NCBI RefSeq assembly: GCF_024323335.1 | Contig: NC_066581.1 | Coordinates: forward strand, 32,918,699 to 32,982,698 | Direction of reading: 5' to 3' | Source: Lathyrus oleraceus | Taxonomy: Eukaryota; Streptophyta; Magnoliopsida; Fabales; Fabaceae | Length of the DNA stretch: 64,000 nt | Part shown: positions 10,774 to 22,320 of the stretch, piece after piece | Numbering within the stretch: the first letter of the stretch is position 1 | Layout: the number at the start of each line of letters is the position of its first letter | The notes under the pieces: model-generated | Told to the model about the DNA's origin: nothing | The model's database searches: none | The model's input: the letters and a program-made list of their open reading frames with translations, nothing else | Program-made: the position numbers and the translations under genes

Positions 10774-13700
10774 TGTCGCAACCTGAAAAAATACAGAGGT
10801 GCGAAAAAACAACCGGCGAGAAAGAAATGACAGAAGAGTCGCCACCGTGCGTTATTTTTCCCAAAGGAGGGAAAGGAAACGCTCGAAGTAAACCTGGAGA
10901 AAGGAAAGGAAAAGACAAGGTCTCGCAACCAAATCTTGGGTTCGGGAGTCGATTATGCGAAGGGAAGGTATTAGCACCCCTACGCATCCGTAGTACTCTA
11001 CGGGATCCACTCTTGTTGTTTCTTGTCTAAAGGGTGTGTGTTTATCTAATGTACTATTTACTAAAAGGGTCAAGAGAAAAATGACTCGCACGGATGTCGC
11101 ATCCACTGCATACGTATCTCATCTGGAATGAGAATCAGAGTCTTCGTAGCTCGGCTACCTATGGGTTAAAGAGGAGTGTGCTCGCTAAGACATCGCGTCT
11201 TATGCCTACGTATCTCATCGGGAATGAGAATCAGAGCAAAACGTAGTTCAAACTAACTACGGGAATAAGGGTCTCGATTGCAACTAGGGCAAGAGAAAGG
11301 GAAGGTCTCGATCGCAACGAGGGCGAGAGAAAGGATCGCAACAAGGGCGAAAGAAAACAAGGATTAGTTGTTAGTCGTTAGTCAAACTCGGCAAGACATC
11401 GCATCTTGTGCCTACGTATCTCATCTGAACATGAGAATCAGAGTTGCCGTAGTTCGGCTACATAGGGATTGCCATCTGAACATGGACTTACAAAGGAGGA
11501 CACCAGTTGTGTCAAAGGAGAGTGGGCAATGTGTCCACATCCTAGCAGTAGGTGTCGCAGCTCGCTGAATCGAGTCTTAGGCGGTTACCTCTTTGCAATA
11601 GGATGGACTACATGCCACAAGATCGGAGACGCTCGGAAAGGTCTAGAAGTGGGGGAAGCTCTGCCCTAGAGTTGTCATGCAATATGTACTTAAGTGTTAG
11701 GATTTACAAATGGGAATATCTACCTAATGTTAGCATGCAAAGAATAAGGGAATCCTACCTATGTTATCATACAAAAGGATATGGGAATCCTACCTATATT
11801 ATCATACAAAAGGATATGGGAACCCTACCTATGTTATCATACAAAAGGACATGGGAATCCTACCTATGTTATCATACAAAAGGTTCTATCTAATGGGTGC
11901 TACCTAATCGGAACAAGAATTGACGAGTGGAGCAAGGAGAGGTGCTAGGAATAAAGGTAGACGGCGATGCATGAAGCAATCGACTTACAAGGTTGATGGC
12001 GATGCATAAAGCAATCGACTTACAAGGTTGATGGCGATGCATAAAGCAATCGACTTACAAAAGGGTGGATGGATACGTGCTGGTTCTGTTAGGTTTTGAA
12101 AAATGATTACTCGACGTTGGATCGAGGTTTTGATCTTGTTTTGAAATGGTTATCGAATGTTCATTTTAATTCTTGTATTAACAGATGAATAAAGAATGAA
12201 AGAATAAATATTATACATTTCATGGGAGAGGGATACATTTGTTATGAATGGGGATTGTTCATGGCAATCAAATAATAATAATATATGCCTCATACATCAT
12301 ACAAGTAGGCAACAGTTATTAATCAGACAGATAAGATATATAAACAAGTATATGATCAAGTCAAATAATCAGAGAATGAAATAATGAAGCATTAAACAAT
12401 GTATGAGAAGTATAAACATATTAAGCAATCAAACAATAAAGACATGGATGAAAGAAACAAGTACAAAAAATATCAGATGAATAAGACAAGTGAAATTATG
12501 CACACGAAGAATCAATGAATAATTTAATCGGAAAATGATGCAAGGATCAAATAAAATCAAGATGAAATGCCTCTAATATGTGGCACATGAGATGAACAAG
12601 GGAGGATCAAAAGATCTCTTCAATTGCCCTAAGCAATCCCTATGTCAAACATCAATCATAGAAAAGTCAACCGAAAAGTCAAGTCAACTTAAAAAAAAAT
12701 GTCAAATAAATAGTAAATTAATCACAAAAATTATGAAAAATTAATTTAAGTTAGGTGGGGTCAGGACATCATCATCCCCCAAAAAGGTTTCAAAAATAAT
12801 AAAAATTGGTTATTGAATTAATTGAAATAAAAACAGAAGTCAAATGAAATGTCAATCAAGCAAACTAGGTCAAAAATAAATCCAAAAAAAATTAAAAAGG
12901 GGAAATAAAATTCCAAGAAAAGGTCAGGTTGACCATGGGACATTGGTCAACCCTCATCCCAAAAATCAGAATCTAAAAATAATTCTAAGTTATGAAAATA
13001 AAATAAATGAAAGAATGTGTATTAAAATGGACTATTTGAAATAAATAATTGAAATAAAATAGTAACATTAAATAAAAACAAAAATAAAAATTAAAATAAA
13101 TTAAATAAGACAATAAGGAAAGTAAAAAATATTTTTTGGCATTTTTATGAATAAATAAAGCATTTTTATTAATTAAAACAAAACAGAAAAAGGAAATAAA
13201 TAAAAATGAAATAAATAAAAATGAAAACAGAATGGGCCAGGTGGGTGAATAGCAGCTCTACAGTGCTATGCCCATTTTGCACACTGCCAGGCGTGACATC
13301 ATAGATAATGAAAGGCAAAAGAAATAATTAGAACAACATGTCATAAAATAACTTGCAGCATGCATGTGGGATTCGAAAAAACGCAGCCAACATGTCCGTT
13401 TTCCAGCCAACATAACTCGAGCTACGGTGCTCCAAACGGGATGATATAAAAAGCAAACTTCAAGTATCAAATGAGAGGAACATCATGGTGTTTTGTTTTA
13501 GTGAAAATGATGGCTCTAACATAAAGAAATATGAACAGCAAGGTGTACACATGAGCATGGATACCAACAGAAAAAATTAATTCTTACAAAACTTAACAAA
13601 AACAACAAGCATATGGTTAGCAATGTACACAAGCATGGAATACAATATGAGCATGGCAAAATATCATGATGATGAGCATGGTGGTGGCATGAGAAAAGCA

Positions 13701-14437
13701 ACAATAGAAAAACATAGTGGTAAGCATGAGAGATTGTTCATGTCCATGGAAGAAGGAGTGAAAGCTTACCTAGTGGACAAATAATCTACTGTCCCTTGGA
13801 GATGGAAGGAGAATAAGGTGTTGTTTGTGCTTTGCAAACTTGTAGAATGGAAATGGAATGAAATGGACTTCTAACTCCTTGCCTTGCTTGCTCACTCTTG
13901 CTTTGCTTCAAAAATGCAGTCACCCTTTTCAGATTAGGGTTTTAGTGCTTATATATGTTGGGTTTAAAGTGTCTAATGGGCTGAAATCCAATCTGTTTTG
14001 GTTATGTGCATTTGGAGCAAAAATGGCAATGTGAGGTGGTATGAGCAAATCTCCTGTTTTGGCAAAACTTAAGTGAGTGGACAAGATAAGTACATGGCCA
14101 AATGAGGTAAAGAAAGTGGGCTGGCTGGATTTGTGGTCTGGCAAACAAAAAAACCAGCTTTTCACAGTGGAAAATACTCAGAAAACTGAGTTTTCGCGCG
14201 AGCGGTCGACCATAGGTCGGCTCAAAGCATGCTATGCGTCGACCATAGGTCGGCTCCAGTATGCTATGCGTCGACCATAGGTCGGCTCCAGTATGCTATG
14301 CGTCGACCATAGGTCGGCTCCAACATGCTATGCGCTAACCCGTGGTCCATGCGCTGACCCTTATGGTCGACTCAAACATGCTATGCGCTGACCCGTGGCC
14401 CATGCGCTGACCCTTATGGTCGACTCAAAGCCTGCAA

Positions 14438-14468
<31 letters not shown>

Positions 14469-14502
14469 GAAAGAAAAGGAGGGCAAATTTTGAGATGTTA
14501 CA
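10774..14502 (-). repeat. Second solo Ogre/Tat-type LTR (3729 bp)
   Basis: This is the same family as 3927-8992. On the minus strand it starts TGTAACATCTCAAAATTTGCC and ends GGTTGCGACA. The duplication CATAT is at 10769-10773 and 14503-14507. It is about 1.3 kb shorter than its relative. Most of the loss falls in U3, where the TATA-like motif is only about 0.55 kb from the LTR start. The U3 also contains a poly-T/A run (14443-14468) and a minisatellite (14205-14435). Confidence 0.87.
14205..14435. repeat. GC-rich minisatellite in the Ogre/Tat LTR U3
   Basis: Four units of 32-33 bp start at 14205, 14238, 14270 and 14302, each with GTCGACCATAGGTCGGCTC and ATGCTATGC. Two related units of about 52 bp follow, carrying GCGCTGACCC and TTATGGTCGACTC. 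The GTCGAC core is palindromic. I see no equivalent array in the longer related LTR. Confidence 0.85.
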
Positions 14503-14727
14503 CATATTAGTTTCTCATTATTGCATAACTCAAATCCTAATTAGGGTGAGAGAGGTTACTTGCTATTCTGTAACACTTGTAATCTTGTTTCAAATAGAAA
14601 GTAAAGAATAATAGTTAATAAGCAATTTCATTGTGTTCTTATTGTTTTCTTCTTTTCTACCCTTGTGAGTTTCTTACCGATCAAGAAGCCAATTATACTT
14701 TATAATTCCGACATCGTTTTCACCACA
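14503..14727 (+). repeat. Copia E 3' LTR, right part
   Basis: The first five bases are the CATAT duplication. The rest matches 26020-26244 closely (TAACACTTGTAATCTTGTTTC and others) and ends TTTTCACCACA. Joined with 10527-10773 it makes a complete LTR of about 470 bp. Confidence 0.8.
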
Positions 14728-14862
14728 ATTTCTAAGCCTAACTTACTCATCCTCTCTCTATCCTTTTTCATTCTAGTGCAATCACATTAGACTCATATCC
14801 TTACACTCTCATAGCAAGATAGTATGTTAGTGACTATGATCTTATTATCATTATATATATAT
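14728..14862 (-). mobile_element. Athila-type 3' region, first fragment
   Basis: In reverse complement this matches about 1880-1980 of the Athila-type element at the left edge (for example CCTAACTTACTCATCC and ACTCTCATAGCAAG). It ends in a short TA run where the following solo LTR inserted. The matching continuation is at 24841. Confidence 0.7.
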
Positions 14863-15019
14863 TGTGAGCAAATTCTTTACTTTGAATAAGTTTTGAATGA
14901 TAGCAAATTGTGTGATCATTGTCTAATTGGTGGTTGTGCATTATTTTACATGATTCATTTGTGTTTTTAGCCTATACTATTGTTTCATGTCTATACATAA
15001 AGATCCACATTGATACATC

Positions 15020-15340
15020 TCTTAAAAGAACCCATAAAAACTATTTTGTATCAGTATGTATCAATACATGTTCATATGCATCGATCCATAAATTTGTTGT
15101 AAATCATAAAACGTTTTTGCTTCAGTATGTATCGATCCATACGAGTCTTGTATCGATACATAGTCAGTTAAAAGGCTCTATGCATCGATCCGTACGAGTC
15201 TTGTATCGATACATGCTTAGTTAAAATGCTCTATGTATCGATACATACGAGCTTGGCATCGATACATGCTTACATTAATTCTCTAAAAATTAATCAAGTT
15301 ACAGTATGCATCGATGCATAACCTTTTGTATCAATGCATA
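15020..15340. repeat. Cluster of ATCGATNCAT words
   Basis: Degenerate, partly palindromic copies of TATCGATACAT and GCATCGATCCATA recur roughly every 25-55 bp upstream of the LTR TATA box. They may be repeated U3 enhancer motifs. Confidence 0.55.
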
Positions 15341-15373
15341 AGTTTGTTTTGTTTACTAACAGCTTCTGTCTTT

Positions 15374-15383
15374 CATATATAAG
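15374..15383 (+). promoter_or_regulatory. TATA box of the solo copia LTR
   Basis: CATATATAAG lies about 510 bp into the LTR, on the plus strand. Confidence 0.5.
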
Positions 15384-16477
15384 AAGTATTGTGACAGCAG
15401 TGCAAGGTACGAATTCAGAAGAGAAAAACAGTTGAACACAAGATCAAAGGAGTGTTTTAGCAGCAATTGTTTGAGCAGTTAGAAACCTGAAAGAGACTTC
15501 ATCTTCTTCATCTTCTCAATCACTTTTCTTCAAGAACATCAACACATAATCATTCTTGTTCTTTGGATTAAAGGATCAACGAGATAACGTTCAGTGGTAC
15601 GATCAAGGATCTAGCTGAGGTGTTCAGTGGAACGATCGAGGATCTAGCTGAGTTGAAGATTAAAGGGGGTTTCGAGGAAAAACCAATTGGTTTGTCCTTC
15701 AAGAACTGGAGTGTTCTTGCGGGTTTGTTAGTCACGTTTGCAGAACAGATTCAGCCGCAGCGTAGGGTTTGGAAATCGGGTGATTTCGCAAACAGGTCGT
15801 GGAACCAGTGAATTGTTTGCAATTTCTTGCAGGAAATTCTTGATCGAGCTCAGATCAAGTGGAGGTTTCATACAAGAAGAAGTTCGTGGGATTTAGAATT
15901 TTGTCTTTGTATTGTAACCTTGTATCAACGAATTCGGCATTATTGATAATTACAGTTCTCAATTTCATTTGAAATTGAGAGGGAGACGTACCCACACGCG
16001 AGGACGACGTGGGGAACTTCCTTACCAAATCTTTGCGTATCGTATTCTTTCCTTATCTCTCTTTACGTTTTCAACAGTTCTGTAATTTCAGTTAGTGTGT
16101 TGTGGCTGTATTTTTCGTGATACAATAGTGGCAAGAAAACTTCTTTAACTAAAGTTCACCATTGTTCATCATTGATCACATACACACCAATTGTTTGACA
16201 AAACTGTCAGCTGAGTTTTATTCATTGGAATTAGGATTTAGTGATAAGTGCATTCAATTAGATAAGATTCTGGTGTTAATAATCTTTGTCGTTCTAATTC
16301 AAATCCAGCAATAAATTCGCGTGTCCGGTTTTCTAGTAGCGGTTCAGAATAGACGGAAGTCGATTCGGGACTGAAATTTTCCGCTAAGTTTCAATAACTC
16401 TGATAAAATTTTAAATCCGTTTATTTTCAAAGAGGTGATCTATTCACCCCCCCTCTCGATCACTAGCCACACCGTCT

Positions 16478-16481
<4 letters not shown>

Positions 16482-16524
<43 letters not shown>
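16482..16524. repeat. (TA)n microsatellite
   Basis: An uninterrupted TA tract of 43 bp lies between the solo LTR and element A. It belongs to the same tract as 24702-24840, split by element A. Confidence 0.95.
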
Positions 16525-16526
<2 letters not shown>

Positions 16527-17565
16527 AAATTCTAGTAACAGACTATCGATGTCACACTGGATGTTATGACATCCAATTCTGCGCAGACAGGTAATGTATG
16601 CAGAAAGTAAATGTAAAAAGTTGTAAATGACATAGAGAATTGTTTACCCAGTTCGGTGACAAACACACCTACATCTGGGGGCTACCAAGCCAGGGAGGAA
16701 ATCCACTATAAGAGGTATTAATTCAGGACTTGAACCACCAGTTTAATCCTTTCACTTAAGACCTACCCAATGCAATTTCAATCTAAACTAAGACCTGAGT
16801 ACCTACTCACTCCCCCTCAATCACAGCAGTTATTACAACCATTAAGAATTTTAAAGTCAGTGATGAAGATATACTTCAAACAACTCTTGATTGTGCTTAA
16901 AAGCTTTAATCAAGAAACACAGCACTCACGCTTAAAAGCTTAGAGTGACACAACAATTACAACTCAATAAACACCCTAGTCCAATACAATCATCTAAGTT
17001 ATAATTGTTTGGCTCACAAGTAAAACCTAATTCAAGACACAATGAAAGTAAAGCAGTGATATATAATGATATATTGAATTCTTCACGCTTCAAATTCCCT
17101 GAGTTGCTGAAAGTAGGATTGCCATCCTTTTATAATGTAGTACTTGGGCCTTGTACTTGAATTTCCTAAAATTAAGGTTAAGCAAGTTAACCTAATTTCC
17201 ACACATTAGGGTGCTAACAAATAGGCTATATGCTAGGTCTCTTAATTTTAGCACAGCTGTTAGTTTCCTGAATTTTAGCACATCTGTTAGTTTCCTGAAA
17301 ATCAGCCTGAGATAAATACTGAAACATAACAGAAAACTTAGCCTATACTTTAGCATCTGCTGTCAGGGATGAATGTCATAACATTCAGTTTGACATCCAA
17401 AGAATGTTGTCATGAATGAATGTCATAACATTCAGTTTGACATCCAGTAAATCCTGTATTAGCTAATCCTGCAGCATACTACTTAAGCATGTCATGACAT
17501 CAGTCAAGACATCTAAGTACAGTAAGTGTTTTAACATAAAATTCAGCTAATCAAAAACATCTACA
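16525..17565 (-). repeat. Element A 3' LTR
   Basis: The 1041-bp LTR begins TGTAGATGTTTTTGATTAGC on the minus strand and ends GAATTTCA. TATAAAAGG (17126-17134, minus) is the likely TATA box. It carries repeated GTCATAACATTCAGT words near its start. Confidence 0.92.
17126..17134 (-). promoter_or_regulatory. TATA box in the element A LTR
   Basis: TATAAAAGG on the minus strand, present in both LTRs. Confidence 0.5.
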
Positions 17566-17579
17566 AACTCCCCCTTTGG
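17566..17579 (-). other. Polypurine tract of element A
   Basis: On the minus strand CCAAAGGGGGAGTT lies directly before the 3' LTR. It primes plus-strand DNA synthesis. Confidence 0.8.
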
Positions 17580-17806
17580 CAAAATTTTGGCTAAAACAAC
17601 TTGGCATCACAACAGAGTTCACAGCAGCAGAAAGCACACATCTAAGCAGAGAATCAAATTAGCTAATACACTTAGCAAACATAGAAGTTAAACTTCAAAC
17701 AGCAGCAGCATACGCGAAGATCAAGCAGAGAGCAAACAGCAACATAACCTCTTGTTTAGAGGACCTTCAACTTCAAAGAAATTTGTTGTCCTGGGGTACA
17801 AGTGTT

Positions 17807-17820
17807 ACTCCCCCTTTTTG
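17807..17820 (-). other. Second PPT-like tract in element A
   Basis: CAAAAAGGGGGAGT on the minus strand lies about 240 bp inside the true PPT. Element C has the same arrangement (45449-45466). Confidence 0.55.
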
Positions 17821-17980
17821 TCAAAAATGTTGCCAAAGCAACACTTAATATTACAGACCAAAAAAAATAAACATACAAGCAATTTTCAGAAACACCAGAA
17901 ATGTTCTAGTCATCTGACTCAGAGTCAACATCATCTTCTGTGCCATCATCAGGACTGGCATCTGCTTCTCCCTCTTCACC

Positions 17981-18799
17981 TTATCTTTCAGCTTCTTCTG
18001 CAACAGCAGCAGCTTCACCAAATTCTCCACCATCAGCTAGCATATCACCTTCAGTCATCTCCAAAGAGCTAATCAATTTTTCCAAGTTCAGCTTCATTGC
18101 CTCTAATTTCCTGCAGGTTTCTTTGAGCATTGCAATGACAACAGCTTTACCTGGCTGATTGCTTACACGTGATGTCTCACCTGATGTCATGACAATGTCA
18201 GGGACATGGGTACCTAGGAACAGCTTATGATTGAAAGACATAGGGCTGTCTCTTTTCTTCACAAAATCATTCTCAGTTAAGATGTTTGGAAACTGATTCA
18301 AAACAATACCACAGATAAGAGAAGGAAAGGCTATAGGACCCTTCACACTGAAGCTTCCTGCATGCTTCAAAGTTTGATCAAAAATATAGGAGCCATAGTC
18401 AAATTTGGCCTTGGTTCCAACAACATATATAAACTTTCCAAGCATTACAACAACTGTAGATTTATGATTGGTGGGCCCCCAGTTAGCAGCTCCAATCTTG
18501 TGCAGCATTGCATACTTGACACTCAGTTTACTTGCCACCAATTTTCCTTTGAGAGGCCACTTCCTTACCTGATTAGCAGTGATGACTTGACAAATTTTGT
18601 TGTCAGTCACCTCAAGCTCAGGTTGAGCTTCATCAGGCCTTCCCAAATACTTGTTGATCACTGAAGGAGAGAAATTTACACACTTGCCTCTCACAGACTC
18701 AACAACAACAAACTTGGTCTTCTTTTTCTTGGGCACCACTTTTCTCCAAGATTTGGTTGGACCATGAACTTTCCTCTTAAGGGAACTCTCGACTGCCAC
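17981..18799 (-). CDS. Element A third ORF (envelope-position ORF), N-terminally truncated
   Basis: The 272-codon ORF follows pol in the place where retroviruses carry env. SIRE-type elements are known to have an extra envelope-like ORF here, and legume copies match a domain described as putative plant transposon protein. Residues 1-30 are very basic (VVPKKKKTKF). Then comes VRGKCVNFSPSVINKYLGR, the block also seen in element B, and a globular region (SKLSVKYAMLHKIGAANW, FPSLICGIVLNQFPN). The C-terminus is acidic and alanine-rich. I see no signal peptide or convincing membrane helix. Only 113 bp separate it from pol, whereas elements B and C have a leader and several hundred more N-terminal codons. 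A deletion therefore probably removed that part. Function is unknown. Confidence 0.75.
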   Translation of the reverse strand: MAVESSLKRKVHGPTKSWRKVVPKKKKTKFVVVESVRGKCVNFSPSVINKYLGRPDEAQPELEVTDNKICQVITANQVRKWPLKGKLVASKLSVKYAMLHKIGAANWGPTNHKSTVVVMLGKFIYVVGTKAKFDYGSYIFDQTLKHAGSFSVKGPIAFPSLICGIVLNQFPNILTENDFVKKRDSPMSFNHKLFLGTHVPDIVMTSGETSRVSNQPGKAVVIAMLKETCRKLEAMKLNLEKLISSLEMTEGDMLADGGEFGEAAAVAEEAER

Positions 18800-18912
18800 C
18801 GTTGTCTTGGAAGAGATTTGAAATAACTATTATCTGTTGACCAATCAGAGCATACTTTCAATTGTTTAATAATTTGAAATATTAAACAGTAAATTCCTAA
18901 CATCCTTAGTTG

Positions 18913-21900
18913 CTATAATTCCTCAGAAAGACATATTCCCAACTTGCCCCTTAAATTTTCAAACTGAGTAGCATCCAAAGCCTTTGTAAATATGTCAGCA
19001 AGTTGTAGTTCAGTTGCCACATGTTCCAAGGTAATCACTTTGTCTTCTACCAGATCTCTTATGAAGTGATGTCTAATGTCAATATGTTTGGTCCTGTTGT
19101 GTTGGATAGGATTCTTTGAAATGTTGATGGCATTGAGATTGTCACAGAACAATGTCATGACATTCTGAGTGACACTGTACTCAGTCAGAATCTGTTTCAT
19201 CCATACCAGTTGGGAACAACTGCTTCCAGCTGCTATGTACTCAGATTCTGCAGTGGATAATGATACACAGTTTTGTTTCTTGCTGAACCAAGATATGAGA
19301 TTGTTTCCCAAGAAGAAACATCCTCCTGATGTGCTTTTTCTGTCATCAGCACTCCCAGCCCAATCAGCATCACAATACCCAGATAAGATAGGCTCAGAGC
19401 CATGAGAGTAGAGCATACCATAATCACAAGTCCCATTAATATACTTGAGAATCCTCTTGAGTTGATTTAAGTGACTCACTTTGGGTTCTGCTTTGTATCT
19501 AGCACACACACCAACTGCATAGGCAATGTCAGGTCTACTAGCAGTTAGATATAGTATGCTACCTATCATGCTTCTATACAAGCATTGATCAATACTAGAA
19601 CCTCCTTCATCTTTAGTTAACTTTAAATGAGTAGGTGCAGGAGTTCTTTTGTGACTAGCATTATCCATACCAAACTTCTTAACTATGTTCTTGGCATATT
19701 TGCTCTGGGAGAGAAACATAGAATCTTCCATCTGTTTAACTTGCAGCCCAAGAAAATAAGTCAATTCCCCAACCAAACTCATTTCAAATTCAGATTGTAT
19801 CTGGTTAACAAAATGTTTCACCATTCTATCTGACATTCCACCAAAGACAAAATCATCCACATATATTTGGGCAATCATGATTTTTCCATCTTCATCCTTC
19901 ACAAATAAAGTCTTATCTATCCCTCCTTTTTTGTAACCATTAGTAGTCAGAAATTCAGTCAGCCTCTCATACCAAGCTCTAGGAGCTTGCTTCAATCCAT
20001 GCAGAGCTTTCCTCAACTTGTACACATGTTTTAGTAGATTAGGATCATTGAACCCTTTAGGTTGTTCCACATAGACTTCTTCATTCAAGTAGCCATTTAA
20101 AAAGGCACTTTTCACATCCATTTGGAACAATTTGAACTTCAGAATGCAGGCAACACCTAACAGCAATCTTATTGACTCAAGTCTTGCAACAGGTGCAAAA
20201 GTCTCATCAAAATCAACCCCTTCAACTTGAGTATACCCTTGTGCCACTAGTCTTGCTTTATTCCTAGTGATTATTCCTTTCTCATCAGACTTGTTCTTGT
20301 AAATCCACTTGGTACCAATGATGTTAGTTCCTTCAGGTCTTGGAACTAACTCCCATACTTCATTCCTTTTAAACTGCTCCAGTTCATCTTGCATAACATT
20401 GATCCAATATTCATCAGTCAGAGCTTCTTTCACATTTTTAGGTTCAACCTTGGATACAAAGCAGGAATTTGAGCTATTTTCCATTGATATGGTAATCACA
20501 CCACTATTGGGATCTCCTATGATAAGATCCTTAGGGTGGTCTTTCTGAATCCTGATAGAAGGCACCTTGTTGGATGCTTCTAACTCAAGTCCAGGAGGAG
20601 TATCCTGTACATTTTCTGTTGAAGTCTCAAAGAAAGTTCCAACATCCTCTATGACATTGGATTCTTCATCTTTATCATCAACAATAACATTTATGGATTC
20701 CATCAGGACATTAGTTCTGGAGTTGAAAACTCTGTATGCTCGGCTGTTAGTAGAGTATCCCGGGAATATACCCTCATCACTTTTGGGGTCCATTTTTCTT
20801 CTCTGTTCACGATCTGTAAGAATATAACATTTGCTTCCAAAGATATGAAAGTACTTCACAGTAGGTTTTCTGCCTTTCCATATTTCATACAGAGTGGAAG
20901 AGGTTCCCTTTCTCAAGGTAACTCTGTTGTGAACATAGCAAACTGTATTCATAGCTTCAGCCCAAAAGTGCATAGGAAGCTTCTTTGCATGAATCATAGC
21001 TCTAGCAGATTCTTGAATAGTTCTGTTCTTCCTTTCAACTACTCCATTTTGCTGAGGAGTAATAGGTGAGGAGAACTCATGACTTATTCCTTCAGACGAG
21101 CAGAAATCATCAAACTTGGAGTTTTTAAACTCCTTTCCATGGTCACTTCTTATTCTGATAACACTACTATCCTTTTCTCTTTGGAGTCTTATGCATAGAT
21201 CTTTGAAGACATCAAATGCATCTGATTTTTCTCTGATGAAGCTTATCCATGTGTATCTGGAATGGTCATCAAAAACCACATAAGCATATCTCTTCCCACC
21301 AAGACTTTCAACCTGCATAGGTCCCATTAAGTCCATGTGTAAAAGTTCCAGAGTTTTGGATGTTGTAGGATGTCCAAGCTTAGGATGTGACATCTTGGTT
21401 TGCTTGCCAACCTGACATTCTCCACAGACTTTTCCTTCATCAATAAGCAGCTTTGGGATTCCTCAAACTGCTTCCTTGGAAATGATCTTCTTCATTCCTC
21501 TTAAATGAAGATGTCCAAGTCTTCTATGCCACAACTTCACTTCCTTTTCTTCCTTGGCTAAGAAGCACATTGAGGAGTCGTTTGAGACTTTAGGTTCACA
21601 TAGATAGCAGTTATCTTTGGATCTGGATCCTCTCATAACTTTCTTATTTTCTCCATTTGTCACAACACATTCTTCCTTAGTGAACTGTACATTGAAGCCT
21701 TGATCACATAGTTGGCTTATGCTGATGAGATTAGCAGTTAGTCCTTTTACTAGCAACACATTATTCAGTTCTGGAACTCCAGGACTGTCCAGCTTACCAA
21801 CACCTTTGATTTTTCCTTTAGCTCCATCGCCAAAGGTCACATAACTGGTAGTATGAGGTTGTATATCTACCAATAAGTTATTCATCCCAGTCATATGTCT

Positions 21901-22320
21901 TGAGCAACCACTATCAAAATACCAGTCTTCTTTGGTAGATGCCCTTAGAGATGTGTGAGCTATTCTAGCAACCCATTGTTGTTTCTTGGTATGGGCATTA
22001 TGCTTAGATACCTTCTGCTTAGGTCTGACTTGAGGGGTCTGGTTAGGATAACCATGAAACCTGTAACAGAAGGGTTTTATGTGACCAAATCTTCCACAGT
22101 AGTGGCATCTCCATCTTTGAAATTTCTTCTTTTGATGGTTCATCCTCCTGTTTCCATGATGTTGTGACATTAGTTGTGACTTCTGCTTGATTCTCTGAAC
22201 TTCTGCCTTTGAGATTTTGAATTCAGATGAGGATTCCTTAACAAAGCCTAAACCAGACATGGTTCCTGATTTCTGTCCCACCTTTAGAATTTCTTCCAAA
22301 GTGTCAATTCCTTTATTCAC
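18913..22320 (-). pseudogene. Element A pol: protease, integrase, RT, RNase H with one stop
   Basis: The frame opens within the gag/protease junction. It carries a CCHC knuckle (CHYCGRFGHIKPFC), the protease active site WYFDSGCSRHMTG, and the pre-integrase zinc region LWHRRLGHLHLRG. Next are the integrase core ([29 protein letters not shown]), RT ([15 protein letters not shown] at 19852-19863) and RNase H ([44 protein letters not shown]). An in-frame TGA near 21463-21465 replaces what reads as arginine in relatives (CGA to TGA). The two open stretches, 21463-22320 and 18913-21393, are in the same frame, so this is the only break in pol. The 826-codon part downstream is otherwise open. Confidence 0.92.

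Larger units (their letters stand above)
3274..14727 (+). mobile_element. Copia E: decayed Ty1/copia element split by nested insertions
   Basis: Three collinear pieces form the 3' half of one plus-strand Ty1/copia element: integrase to early RT (3274-3926), RT to RNase H plus the start of the 3' LTR (8993-10773), and the rest of the 3' LTR (14503-14727). The interruptions are two Ogre/Tat solo LTRs with perfect 5-bp duplications. The 5' half was presumably displaced by the Athila-type element on the left and is out of view. Many stops and frameshifts show it is old and inactive. Confidence 0.85.
14863..16481 (+). repeat. Solo copia LTR, probably SIRE/Maximus-like (1619 bp)
   Basis: The repeat starts TGTGAGCAAATTC and ends CCACACCGTCTAACA, with TATAT on both sides (14858-14862 and 16482-16486), so it appears to be a solo LTR. 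It carries repeated TATCGATACAT / GCATCGATCCATA words (15000-15340). A TATA box (CATATATAAG, 15374-15383) and a CACCCCCCCTCT stretch near the 3' end are seen in large plant copia LTRs. Family assignment is from memory of such LTR ends and is moderate. A 63-codon ORF at 15620 has no recognisable content. Confidence 0.75.

Noticed and set aside
14919..15224. 101-codon ORF
   Set aside because: Composed of ATCGAT-word repeats within a solo LTR. Low complexity, no domain.
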